A DNA stretch of 64,000 nt from assembly GCA_963921825.1 (NCBI GenBank), contig OY997590.1:55852012-55916011 (forward strand). The letters are read 5' to 3'. The notes under the pieces were generated by a model that ran no database searches, was not told where the DNA came from, and was given only the letters and a program-made list of their open reading frames with translations. Positions within the stretch are counted from its first letter, which is position 1; each line of letters begins with the position of its first letter. Made by a program: the position numbers and the translations under genes. Origin of the DNA: Erodium maritimum (Eukaryota; Streptophyta; Magnoliopsida; Geraniales; Geraniaceae). Shown one piece after another: positions 23,558-34,656 of the stretch.

Positions 23558-24118
23558 TAGGGTTGTCCAAAATGTATCCGGAACCCGGCCCAACCGGTCA
23601 AACCGGCCCACCCCGGCCCCATTGGGTTGCCCCCAATGGGTTACGGGGGCGATAGTGGATTAGAATTAAAGGCCCCGGTGACAACTGGGTCGGGGCATGG
23701 ATTGAGAAAAAGAAACCCACCGGGGCCCGGCCCCAACCGGTACGGTAATATATTTAAATATGTGATGAAATTTCAATAGGGTATGACATTTTTTCATCGT
23801 TAAAAAGTGACCAAATTCATATTTTTTAAGCACTCTTTGATCACTTCTTAATGGTTTATTGGCCAATGAAGAAAGATTGAAAAATTGTGTGTTAGTCAGG
23901 TGAATGATGTAAATTTGAAGCTCTTAATTGTAGTTTTCAAATTTATTCCGGTTGGGCCGGTGCAAACCGGTGGCCCGCCCCATAATTTGAACGGGTGAGT
24001 TCTATATGGCCTAATGGGTTTGGGGCCGAGGATGGGTTCTAATTTGAACAATCCGGTCATTCCGGAGTGGGTTAAAAACACGTCAACGGGGTCGGGCCCC
24101 GACCCATGGACAGCCCTA
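23558..24118. mobile_element. hAT-type MITE (561 bp)
   Basis: Ends TAGGGTTGTCCA and TGGACAGCCCTA are inverted repeats with one mismatch. They are flanked by a perfect 8-bp duplication CATTAAAC (23550-23557 and 24119-24126). An 8-bp duplication and TAGGG-type ends fit the hAT superfamily. The interior is full of CCGG-rich subterminal repeats (ACCGGCCC, CCCGGCCC) near both ends, which hAT transposases often bind. It has no transposase. Confidence 0.9.
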
Positions 24119-24126
24119 CATTAAAC

Positions 24127-24486
24127 AACACTAATATTACATATGTTTTGAGACAACCCTGATATCATTTGAGTGTATATTTATAGTATGTAGTAGGGGA
24201 AGCAACTTTAGAATTTGCTTACTGCTACTATTAGTATTTAGTAGAAGTAAATAAAAAGTAGATACAGAGCGTGCTATTCATTCCCAAATGAAAATGACAG
24301 AAGGGAGGGTTTTCCAGATTTGTCCAAACATGAAATAAAAGAAGAGAGATCTTATTACTATATTTGTTGGGCTGCTAAGCCCTGTGGGCCCAAGGCCCAC
24401 TTAACCGCACATGTCATCTTTTTGATACATCATGCTTTATAGGCCCCCGCCATTTTAATATGTTCAGAAGCCAAGGATAACCCCTC
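24127..24486. other. Non-coding spacer
   Basis: No gene or repeat recognised. Confidence 0.5.
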
Positions 24487-25569
24487 TTTTTTTCTGAAAG
24501 AGAAGCCAACTTCAATTTAAAGAAAGATCACTATTGTTCTATGTTCTTGAACTATCGAACTATGAGCAGCTAATTGAGCTAGGTTATTTGAAACTTCATT
24601 ATAATGTCGGGGCATGTAACGAATCACCACATTCCCTAAAACATTCAAATAGGGCCAAATATCCTCTAGAATAGGCCCTTCTAAAGCATCGAAACACTTG
24701 TCGAGGACCGCCGAGACCACATTCGAGGCATCCGATTCCGTCTCCAAGACGTGTCAATTCTTCGCCACACACCACTCGAGGCCCTTTATCAACGCCAAAC
24801 ATTTAGCCATATGAGGGGATAAAACTCCTTTTTGAAAACAGGCCTTCGTTCCGAGGACTTCACCTAAATAGTTCCTAACCACCATGCCCAGACCAATCCC
24901 ATTCGGCTGAACAGAAGTATACACATTTAGCTTTAAACTACAGATTGAGGGAGCAAGCCATCTTGGAGCCAGGTCTCGGGGATGACTAGTAAGTTGGTAA
25001 CGATTATCCCTATCCAAAGAGGAGCGGAAGTCACGAATCCAACACTTACAAGTCGCCGCCAACTGATCAGGGTCCCTCTCTTGATCCCCATGAAGAACCT
25101 TGTTTCTCTCGATACAAATCATAGAAGCGGTCATTGCCCAGGCCACCCAATCTTCATCTGAAAGCCTGGCTGCCATAAACAATAAGAAATCTGACCTAGA
25201 TAAAGATCTAGCATGATCAACCCAACAACCAAATGGAGAAGACCTCCAAACTACTACAGTTGCCCAACAAAATAAAGCGTGAGCGATGGTTTCATCTCCC
25301 CAGGCACACCTCCCACACCCCTGGGCTCCCATAATACCTTTTTTTTATAATATCGCCCCCACTGGCAAGATATCATGGAAAAATCGTCATAGGAACACAT
25401 GAACCTTAGGGGGGACATGAAGGCCCCATAGCCTGTTCTACCAAAAAAACATAAACCCATCAAGGGCGCCCTCCATCGGGCGAACTCGATCACTAACCTC
25501 AGCCCAGTACCCCCGACTTTACTGAATATACCCCCTTCTGCTCCAATCCTCAAGCCTAAGAAGCACATG
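24487..25569 (-). pseudogene. LINE 3' part with RNase H domain, decayed
   Basis: Minus-strand C-terminal part of a LINE ORF2 of the RNase-H-bearing plant L1 type. A zinc-finger remnant (CGRCAWGDETIAHALFC, 25317-25267) is followed by LSDEDWVAWAMTASMICIER. An RNase H domain follows: CSLKLNVYTSVQPNGIGLGM, VVRNYLGEVLG, ALIKGLEWC, then ETESDASNVVSAVL in another frame and YMPRHYNEVSNNLAQLA. Two catalytic acids look lost: the Asp expected after LNV is Tyr, and the Glu of the next motif is not seen. A poly-T run at 24487-24493 is the LINE 3' end. At 25569 the sequence is cut by the gypsy insertion and resumes at 37691. Confidence 0.82.
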
Positions 25570-28204
25570 TGTCACGCCCCAAATCCGGTTTAGGCCGTAC
25601 TCGAGACGTGACTTGAATTGAACGAGAAAAGAATAGTAAAACAGTAATAAAATCCTTTAAGCTCAAATGAGTTCCAATCGATTTCTCAAATAATATGATC
25701 CAAAATCTCAAATAAAGAGTCAAAGCTCAACATAAAGTATAGGACAAATAAAGTTCAACAACATAGACCACCATGTCTCTAAAACAACCCTCAAAACATC
25801 CAAAAGCTCCCGAGCCTCGAATCCACTAGACATCAAGTAAGCATGAAAAAACAGTAAACAACAAATAGGGATGAGCTTACGCTCAGTAAGGAAAATAACT
25901 AGCAAGGGCAGCCTTTAAGTTTAACATTTGGAAACTTTCACAATTTGATCAATTCTCAGTAATACGAAGAGCTAAGAAAATATTCAAATATGGAAATAAA
26001 CAGATATTCAGCGCCCTTAAGAGCATAACAAATAATTATAGAAGTAAGGGAAAACAATACACTTCTTAACAATCAATGGAAGATAGAACTCTTAAGTACC
26101 GCCGTGGGACATGAAGTCACCACCCTCCGATCCACAATACTCTTTGTGTCATATCGGATTTTCCCTCGGTCCAGAGGAGACGCATGACATCAAAAAGACG
26201 TAAAACGTCGAGAATACCGGAAACGTCCATATGAGGACGCATTCGTCGGGATCCTCGGGAACGTCTCCAAAAGACCATAAATCATCGGGAACCGAGACAA
26301 TGCTCCCGCAGGACGCATAAACTCGGGTGAATCAACAAGTAACCAATCCCTGTAGGGTAAACCATCCAATTGCCCCGCAGGGTCCAGTAATCAATACCCC
26401 GTAGGTTCCAATAATCAATGTACCGCAGGGTCCAATAATCAATGCCCCGCAGGGTCCAATCCATCGGCTATGATACTACCCCACACCAGCATTCCCTTTG
26501 GTGTGGGTACCATACCGGATACCAAGTCATCGGCTTAGGTACTACCCCACACCAACATTCCCTTTGGTGTGGGTACCTTACAGGCACTACCCCACACCGC
26601 AGTGTGGGTGCCATACCGATATAGAACCCAACTCAAAGATCCACAAGAGAGTAACATACTAAAAAACCATGGCACAACCAAAGTTTAACACATCACAATT
26701 CTATCACAACACACCACATGAATCATTGTAACTTTACACTTACCAATATACTTACCGATCGCACTCCATCGGTCTATCATTCACCCGATCATGTACCATT
26801 TAGCACAATCAATTACACTCAACATTCATACAATTATTCATCCAAGCATTCAATCAAGTAACCCTTCAAGCAATAAAGGTTCAATCATTCAAGTTATCTA
26901 GTTGTATTAGACTTTTATCATATCCAAACTAGGCAACCAAGCAAGTGAGGCAAACACAAACAATCCTAGGGCTCATCTCGGCCTTTCTAGCAGTAAAACA
27001 ATACCCAAGTATTGAAAGCGGAGTTACACTAGTTCTTCACATCTTAATCATGCATACTAGACACGTCCGATTATTAGTAATTGAAAGACGATTATTCTAG
27101 TTATTCGCATCCTATATGCAATTCTAGGACCTTTCCAATTTTATTAACCTAATAGTCATACTAAATATTGAAGTGCACGAGGAGTTAGTACTTTCCCTAC
27201 CTTGTGGTCTTCCTACGAACAAATACTCATATCAACAGCGGTCCGGCTAACCTCCTCTTCGTCTTCTCGTGGGTCCAAGTCTCCTTCTCTCTTTGAGCTC
27301 GGGTACTCGGTCTTGGACCACAACAATACCAAAATTAGTAACCCAACGGAGTGCTCTTCAACTTAAAATACTGAACAGACCTCAAAGAATAGAAACAAAG
27401 CTAAATGAATGATCTAGGAACCAAAATGGACTCAAAAGAAAGGGTTTTGGTTCAGGAGTTCAGATCCGGAATGCGGTCCGGAACGTACCACAGGTCGTGT
27501 CGGAACCTGGCACGGACCGTATCACAGACCGGCCCGGTAATTAGCACGGACCGCGCGACGCACCGGCCCTGAGTTTGACACGGACCGTGTGAGGTCCCGT
27601 GCCGGACTCAAGCCCGTTCCGCGCCGCGTACCATGCCGGTACCTGGCCCGTCCCGTGCGGCCTGCCGTGCCGGCACATGGCCCGGTCCGGGTCTCGTTCC
27701 GTGCCGAACCTGACCACATCCTTCCCCCTTTCTTCCCCAACTCGGATTTCACGAAAATCACTCCAAAAACTCCATTTCCAGCTCCAATCAATCCAAAATA
27801 ATCATCAACACCCTCAATGAGTTTCATCAAAACTTCAATAAACACAACAAACCCATCCTAAACTTCACTAATTCCTTCTCCAACAACAACCAAAGAGCTA
27901 GTTCTTCAACTTCAAGCCAAAAGCCCACAAAACCCAAATTGGAAAGTGGATGAAATGGAAAGTTAAGAGCATCCATACCTCTAGGAAGATGAGATGATGA
28001 AGATGGAAAGAAAATGGAGGAGAAATGGTCAAGAACGAGGCCAAAGTTGCTTGGTTTTCCTCCTTTCTTCTTCCTCAAGCAATGAACTCTCTTCTCTTCT
28101 CTTCCTATGGTGATTTTCAGCTGCAACAACACAATATGAGCTGAATTGTGTGCTCCCTTTTCTTTAAATGACATATTATGTCCATTTACCAAAAGGCCCT
28201 TAAG
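25570..28204 (-). repeat. 3' LTR of the minus-strand gypsy, truncated
   Basis: It starts TGTCACGCCCCAAATCCGG (minus-sense end) and follows 34657-37320 with scattered differences. It breaks at 28204, after CCCTTAAGG, where copia LTR text begins. The last ~370 bp equivalent to 37321-37690 are missing. Confidence 0.9.
26365..26605. repeat. Two tandem repeats inside the LTR
   Basis: First, CCCCGCAGGGTCCAATAATC-type units of about 24 bp, five copies (26365-26460). Then a CTACCCCACACC ... GGTGTGGGTACC hairpin unit, three copies (26475-26605). The same two arrays occur in the partner LTR at 35430-35720 with slightly different copy numbers. Confidence 0.85.
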
Positions 28205-29612
28205 GAGTCTTTGTGATCGCTATGTATCCTTAGACCAATGAGTCTTTGTGATCGCTATGTAGTCATGAACATAGCAATCACAAATATGTGCCATAGATTA
28301 AGTCATGAACATATTCAGTGTCGTAGCTTGTCATGTATCCTTAGACCAAGGAGTCTTTGTGATCGCTATGTAGTCAACAACTGAGTTTGACTTGAGCCTA
28401 ACGTCGTCCGTAACAGGGCTTCCATAACGGTCATGATTGGCTTGGGGACAGGCTACATGAGTGACACGAAAGACGGCTAAGGGATTTATCCCTCATACTG
28501 AGGTATGGGAAATATATCGGTTCTCGGCCGCTTGATCGAGAGTGATTGAAAGAATAGCATGGCCATGCACATGATATTGGGTATCATATCTTGAGTCATC
28601 TCACATATCAAGGAACATTGATTGAGAATAATAAGGATGACGGCTCTATGCCTTATCTCAATCAGGATATCGGAGATAAAAGGATAATGACAGGGATGAC
28701 AGAAAGGTTAGAATCGACAGGGTCGATTCGTTATGCAGTGCCAGGCAATACTAAAGTCTCGTTAGTTGCCACTTAAATAGGATCAAGTAAAATGAGATTT
28801 TTACGTTGATCTATTGACATGCATAAACCTAAGGGTCACACCGGAGGATGAAACTCATTGACACATTTATGGAGAATGGCCAAAAGGGAGTTGTCTCGGG
28901 ACATGACCAAAACTGGTTTTTGGGTCATGTGCCTGTAAGTGAATAGGACTTTACGGATCGAGACAAGGCTTGGAGTCTTGGGATTGATCGCGTTGGATAA
29001 TGTTGGACATTTCCGGTATGAAAGGTTTGGAGGCGATGAGCGAATCACGGGACCTCGTTGGAAATGGCCACGGGCCATGTTCCAAGAGGCCCATGAAAGG
29101 CCCATGCAACCAAGGCCCATGGAACTAATTAATCAAGTCTTTATTAATTAGTACTAAGTAAGCAAGACAAGGATTAAGGTGTTGGTGATTCACCACCTAA
29201 CCCAATCTTGTCTTGCCATACTTTGTCCTATTTACACCTTACTTGTCACCATGCTTGTCCCATGCCTTTAGTTGGACAAGTATGGGTTTTGTTATGTTTA
29301 AGTCATCTTTTTTCAACATAACAAACACAAGACAAGAATAGGAAACACAACTTCTCTCCCCCTTCCCTTGCAATTTCGGGTTCGGCAAGTTCCCACCTCT
29401 ATTTTTGTGTTCTTGAGTCCTCAAAGAGAAGAACTACGTGGCTTTGATTCCCATGTGGATACGTAGGCGTCTTGGAGACTCAAGCCAATCATTCGTTAAC
29501 CGGTGTTCTTGTTTTGGTAAGAAATAGTGCTGAATTTTTCTCTTGTGAATCCATTCTTTGTTAGTTGTTTCATGGTTTAATCGTCTCTTGGTTTTCATTG
29601 ATTTTCCGCTGC
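28205..29612 (+). repeat. Copia LTR fragment
   Basis: Homologous to the minus-strand LTR at 62343-64000 and to 59600-60147. Shared phrases include GCATGGCCATGCACATGATA, ATCTCACATATCAAGGAACA, AAGGATGACGGCTCTATGCC and the end ATTTTCCGCTGC. It lacks its own 5' start, and its last bases after CCGCTGC run straight into gag text, so it is not a clean insertion. The first 180 bp are a patchwork containing GTCTTTGTGATCGCTATGTA three times. Confidence 0.78.
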
Positions 29613-29637
29613 GAGTTGGTTCATCTCCAACCCTACC

Positions 29638-29851
29638 TCGAGACCCAACACTCAGATGTCCCTCAGATACTCCAGAGGTATCGAGGTTGCGGGTAACCCG
29701 CTCCAACCATCCGGCGGCTGTCTCGGGGTCTGCTCCCCCGGAGTAGACCGGCGTACCGAGTCTCCGAAAATCCCTGAATGCCTGGGCCGTGAAGCTGTCA
29801 AGCTGGCCATGACTCTCCCTAGTGACTGCTGCAGTAGTAGGCACGGGCTCT
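29638..29851 (-). pseudogene. gag: gypsy gag, second segment
   Basis: Minus-strand continuation of the gag frame begun at 33413, resuming after the solo LTR as PVPTTAAVTRESHGQLDS. The gag domain follows (AFRDFRRLGTPVYSGGADP, then GWLERVTRNLDTSGVSEG). It parallels the plus-strand gag at 5000-5130. After HLS the text jumps with a short deletion to AGGGTTGGAGATGA, a gag sequence also found at 5208, and then into copia LTR. The rest of gag and all of pol are lost. Confidence 0.85.
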
Positions 29852-30437
29852 TGTCACGCCCCAATTTCAGTAAACCGAACTAGGGACGCGAACGTTTTAA
29901 AAACATAAAAACACTTGAAACCTGATTTCATTAAACACTTTAAAATACCAATTTAGTTCATCAACATAATAATTACAGTTTAAAAACACGTCCCAACAAG
30001 TGGACAAAAGTACAAGGTATCCGTCACTAGACTCAAAAGACAAGACCCGGACCCCGCTCCTAGCTCCACAAGCTTCGAGAGCTCACATAGTCCATCCCAC
30101 GAACAGTACCTGTAGGAAAAGCAGCTAGGGGTGAGCGTTCGCTCACCACCACGGATAACAGACTGACTAAGGCATAATTAGTAGATAAAGGCAGTAACAC
30201 TAAAACCAAACCCAACACCGAGACTACAGTCCCCAACTCAAGTACTCGACTGACCCACAACCCATTACCTTCCTCAACAGACTCAACACTCGATAAAAAC
30301 AGTGTAAACCCGACACAACTATCGACGACCTCCTCAAGGACACGACAGAAAGACTACACAACGCCAAACAAGATCACAAAGGATCGCACACCAACTGCTC
30401 AGTAACCAATCTCAATCAGGTCAGGGTTCGACCTATC

Positions 30438-30628
30438 GCAATTCCTCGACACGAAGTCGGATCAGGCTGTCGACCTTTCAAACTCGCAATTCCTCGACAC
30501 TAAGTCGGATCAGGCTGTCGACCTTTAAAACTCGCAATTCCTCGACACTAAGTCGGATCAGGCTGTCGACCTTTAAAACTCGCAATTCCTCGACACTAAG
30601 TCGGATCAGGCTGTCGACCTTTAGAACT
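30438..30628. repeat. 48-bp tandem repeat x 4
   Basis: Four nearly identical 48-bp units with CGCAATTCCTCGACACTAAG then TCGGATCAGGCTGTCGACC. They lie in the 3' half of the solo LTR (minus sense). Confidence 0.93.
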
Positions 30629-30837
30629 CACCACCCCAGGTAACCACAATCACACGCACAATCACAGGCAAGTTCAATCACACAGGCACTCAAGGCCACT
30701 CAAGACTCCTCAACAGTCAAGACTCGGGCTCAACAACCCCACGGGCACTCACTGCCACTCAAGACACACCAACGGTCAAGACTCGGGTTCAACAACCCCA
30801 CGGCACTCACTGCCACTCAAGACACCAAATTAAAATA

Positions 30838-31140
30838 CACGGGCTCTCATGGCCACCCAACTCAACAATAAATAACAAGGGCTCTCAAGGCCACCCAAAC
30901 TCAACAACAAATAACACGGGCTCTCAAGGCCACCCAAACGCAACAACAAATAACACGGGCTCTCAAGGCCACTCAAACGCAACAACAATTAACGCACAAC
31001 AACCTCCGGCATAATCGATGCCTCCAACAGTCCTAAGATCACTAGTTTCACAAACAACCTCCGGGCATGGTCATATGCCTCCAGTACTCCTAATATCGAC
31101 AGTTTCACAATCAACCTCCGGGCATGGTCATATGCTTCTA
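30838..31140. repeat. Further tandem repeats in the solo LTR
   Basis: Units of about 39 bp containing GGGCTCTCAAGGCCACCCAA, four to five copies (30838-30985). Then units of about 62 bp containing CAACCTCCGGGCATGGTCAT, three copies (31003-31140). Confidence 0.85.
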
Positions 31141-32875
31141 GTAAAACAATTATCGCTAAGTTCTCTGTTCCTACGACACTACTAAGTGTCACATGCTTTT
31201 CTCATAATTACTAGATTCCCGTAACATGCTTTTCTGATAAACGCTACAACCCCGTATCATGCTTTTCTAGTATTTAAATTAAACCTACTCAACCCACGAC
31301 ACCCCGGTGTCACATGCAAATCTACTGTTAACTTTCCCTAGTCAGGGCCGAGATCCGGCTACTTTTCCCTACCTCAACCGAAGAGCACCCGCTACGCTTC
31401 CTAGCTGCAGACGTTCTGGCTCGCTACCTCCGGGCTTCACTTCGATCGAAGCCGGACGCTAAAGATAACACGAAAGCCATAAATTAGCGGCGGTTCTCAG
31501 GTTAATTTAAGGTCACGATTAAACCAGTTTAAAACCGACAGTTGGCCTTTAAACTAGAGCGGGATAAAAGTGGGGTCACGGCGAATCGGGTTTGAGTACC
31601 CGTGCACCGAAACCGGTGCACGTTTCCGAGGCACGGTCCCAATGCACGAATCCCGAGGTCCGATTCAGCGGTCCGCTTTTGTTCCTTTCTAAACCCAATA
31701 AGCAGTCCATTTTAACCAGAGTTCCAGCTTCGTTTAACTGCTCAAATTCCATTTTAAATCCGTTTAACGTCTAGCTTAAACGTTCAGGTTCCCGATCTCA
31801 ATCCAGTTTCGATCTAAAATCTTAACAAGAAAACCTTTTGCTCGACTCTGGTTTCGTTTTCCTTTTTGATTAAAACCGTTTATCTCCAAAATTGATTCTC
31901 GTTTTTAAACCCAAATTGATTTTAAATTTTCTCCATTTTAAAACCCTATCTTTTCCATTTAAACCGTTTTCTTTTCCTTTTCTTAAGACTGATTTTTCAA
32001 TTTAATACCCTTTTCTTTTCAAATTCTCGATTTTGATTCCGATTAAATCCAACCCGCAGATCCACCCATTTTACGTCCGAAAATCAAACAACGAATTCTT
32101 TTATTCCAAATATCGTTTTATTACTTTCACTGAAATTACGATACAACAGTCGTTTCAAAAAGAACACACAAATCCAGCAGAAACCAAATAAAGGGAAGAC
32201 GGTACGGAAAATGAACCGGCCGCCGGCGAATACGTCGCCGGCGACTAAACCCCCAGGCACGAACCTCACGTGGAGGGAAGGACGGCTGGGCGGTGCACGG
32301 CGGTGCACGGCGGAGCATCTCGCCCGTCCCCGATCTGGACGGAGAAGAACGGGCTGTCCCGGATCTGAGTTCGCGCCGGCGAAACTGCCACGGCTCGGGA
32401 GAGGGCGTGGCCGGCGACGGCGAGGCAGCTCCCGCCTCGCTACCATCGAGGACGGCGGCGGCGGCTACGGCACCGTGAGGGAGGCGAGAGGAGCTCGGGG
32501 ACGGCGCCGTGGCTGGACGGAGACGAGGAGGGGGCTCGGTGGTCGTGAATCGGACGGAAGAGACGACGGCGGTGGTCTCGGGCGGCGGCTGGTGCTTAGC
32601 GAGAAGGCTCGGAGACGGAACGGGAGGAGAGACGGGGAGGAGATGGTGGCGGCTGGTGGTCGGACGGAGAAGGAAGGGAGACGGGGGCGGCGCTGGGACG
32701 TGAGGGAAGAGGAAGGGGGAGGTGGTGGTCGCCGTGGTTGAACGGGGGTCGGAGACGGCGAGGAAGGGAGGTCGGCGTGGGGTTCGAAGAAGACGAAGGC
32801 GAAGGAGGGAGGGAGTCGGGTTCGGCTGCGGGAGGAAGGAGGAGAGGGGATCTAGGGTTTCAGACTCAACCCTCC

Positions 32876-32883
32876 CTCTTATA
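32876..32883 (-). promoter_or_regulatory. Possible LTR TATA box
   Basis: TATAAGAG in minus sense, about 245 bp from the LTR start and just upstream of AACCCTAG and a CT-rich, GC-rich stretch. The position fits a retrotransposon promoter with transcription starting near 32850. No transcript evidence is available. Confidence 0.45.
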
Positions 32884-33127
32884 CCCGAGCCCAACCGGGC
32901 CTGGGCTTCTGGCCTGGCACACGGGCCTGGCGAAGTGGGCCGCACGGCCCAAACCTGGGCTTGACTGGGGCCTGCTCGGCCTGGCCTGATCTGGCTTCCC
33001 TTTTTTTTTTTTTCTTTTTCTTTTTCCTTCGCACACGATCACCAATTTCAACTCGATTTTCCAACCTCGACGTTTCAAGACGATAAAATTTAATACTTTG
33101 CTTCTTTTAATTTAGCCGGTCTTTACA

Positions 33128-33413
33128 GCTCTGGTGCCGGTGTTGTAGTCCCTTGATGCGCGCTGATCGCTGCCAGCACTGCGCAGACCACCTCCTCTAG
33201 AGGGGCCGCCTGAGTTGGCTCAGCGACTGGAGAAGTCCTGGGTTGTAACTCTGACGGTCCACCCTCAAAACTCTGGTTCTCTGTGAAAGCAGCACCCTGG
33301 GCTCTAGCTGCCCCAGCCTGCTCAGAAACATGTGTCTGACTCGGGCCCCCAACTGGGCGGTTCCTCGTACCCCTCGGAACGTAACTACGAGGCATGACGT
33401 AAATCCGTTGCAC
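33128..33413 (-). pseudogene. gag: gypsy gag, first segment
   Basis: Minus-strand gag start. Either MQRIYV (33413) or MPRSYVPRGTRNRPVGG (33395) may begin it; the latter parallels MTPTYVPSRPSRGRGRP of the plus-strand element. The frame is open with no stop to the solo LTR border (VVCAVLAAISAHQGTTTPAP, matching VVRAVLAAIS at 4890), then continues at 29851. The frame is therefore intact across the inserted LTR, and this gag decayed by insertion and deletion, not by point mutation. Confidence 0.85.
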
Positions 33414-34633
33414 GGATAACGCACACGTTCAGTTTCTCAGTTTAGAACAAACGGTTCGATCAAAACACAAAGACGTTCACGTGCGTCCCACCAAGATCAA
33501 ACAAAACCCAACAACACTTAGGCTCAGTAAACATATATAAGAAGACAAGGCCGCATCTTAGTGCGTCTCACAACAACAATCAGCGGTTCAATCAAATAAA
33601 TCAACTCCCACAGGAGGAACAGTCTCAAGTAATTCACACAAATCAGAAGGCAACAAGCATACCCCTCGATCGGGTATCTTCCCAATACGTGGGGTCTAGA
33701 ACCGTAACACAATCAAGTTTATAATACTTAGTATTGCTTTCCTTTTCACAAGTTCTCAATACCTTAACTTTCATCCAACCCTTTATGTCGATCTCATGTC
33801 ATTACAACCTGATTCAGGCGTCCCCGAATCTCGTTGTAATCACTTGACATCCAACCATCACGTTCGACTACAGTGGTGCCCCTAAGTCAACCCGTGATAG
33901 TGCAAACATTTCAGTTCTACAGAAATTTAGGCATGACCTATTCGTATTTTCCACAACCCATCCGCTTAAGCGGGACACTCAATCAACAATTTCACAGCAC
34001 GTTCAGCACAATAAGGTTCCCATAATCAGCAAGGTACACCTCATCGATAAAGTACCGCAGTACCACTCGGGTTTCTCTACCCTTTATTCAATTGACACCC
34101 AATTTGATTATCATTTCAACGTTAATCCTTAAATGACAGTGAGCATCTTAACCAAGTCAAAACTCCAACAATTCCTTACTTTAACAGTTTCATATTTCAA
34201 TAAGTCAAGAAGTCAACACTTCAATAAGTCAAGAAGTCAACACTTCAATAAGTCAATCAATTGAACAAGTCAATATTTCAAATTGAGGAATCATGAAACT
34301 GTCAACCAATGTGGCAACACAATTTAACAAATGGTTTACTCAACAACCAATTCACAACAGTTCGATCATCGCCCGTTGGACCAACCTTGATCTCAACCAT
34401 CGGCATCCCAGATCACTGAGGCATAGAAATAGAGCATACGACATGAGTAAAGCGAGTCACAAATTATCGAAAAGTTTCAACCTTCATCAAGGTGCTCAAA
34501 TCACGAAAACTTTTATCAATCCGACTCTACGTATCGAATAATTCCGACTACGTCACTGAGTACCAACTTAGAATTCCTAACTCTACCCACCTAATTGACG
34601 TTCGGTCCGAGGTTTTGAAAACTAGTTAAAAAT
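33414..34633 (-). other. Leader of the minus-strand gypsy
   Basis: Non-coding stretch between gag and the priming site. It contains three copies of a AATAAGTCAAGAAGTCAACACTT-like short repeat near 34195-34260. No gene seen. Confidence 0.65.
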
Positions 34634-34653
34634 GAAACCAGGCTCTGATACCA
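34634..34653 (-). other. Primer binding site (Met-tRNA)
   Basis: Minus sense TGGTATCAGAGCCTGGTTTC, a perfect TGGTATCAGAGCC core. It starts three bases inside the LTR edge (34657), which fixes the orientation of this element. Confidence 0.93.
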
Positions 34654-34656
34654 AAT

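Larger units (their letters stand above)
29852..33127 (-). mobile_element. Solo gypsy LTR (3.3 kb) inside gag
   Basis: Flanked by a perfect 5-bp duplication GCTCT (29847-29851 and 33128-33132). In minus sense it starts TGTAAAGACCGGCTAAATT and ends GGGGCGTGACA. Its start resembles the LTRs of the element at 995-9773. It holds no internal genes. Removing it and one GCTCT rejoins the gag frame of the host gypsy (PAPE then PVPTT). Confidence 0.94.

Noticed and set aside
27522-27845. Arg/Gly-rich frames at 27522-27845 and 36570-36989
   Set aside because: Found in both LTR copies at the same place; product of the CACGGACCG-type GC-rich cluster.
30438-30628. Regular repeats resembling a CRISPR array
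   Set aside because: Units are contiguous with no variable spacers, and the setting is a plant LTR.
32136-32945. 269-codon Pro/Ser/Arg-rich frame on the minus strand
   Set aside because: It lies wholly inside the solo LTR, in a GC-rich zone that is open on several frames on both strands. Composition is low-complexity with no domain.
34634-34653. Methionine tRNA gene fragment
   Set aside because: It is the primer binding site beside an LTR; no cloverleaf follows. The same holds for 3684, 49689 and 55622.
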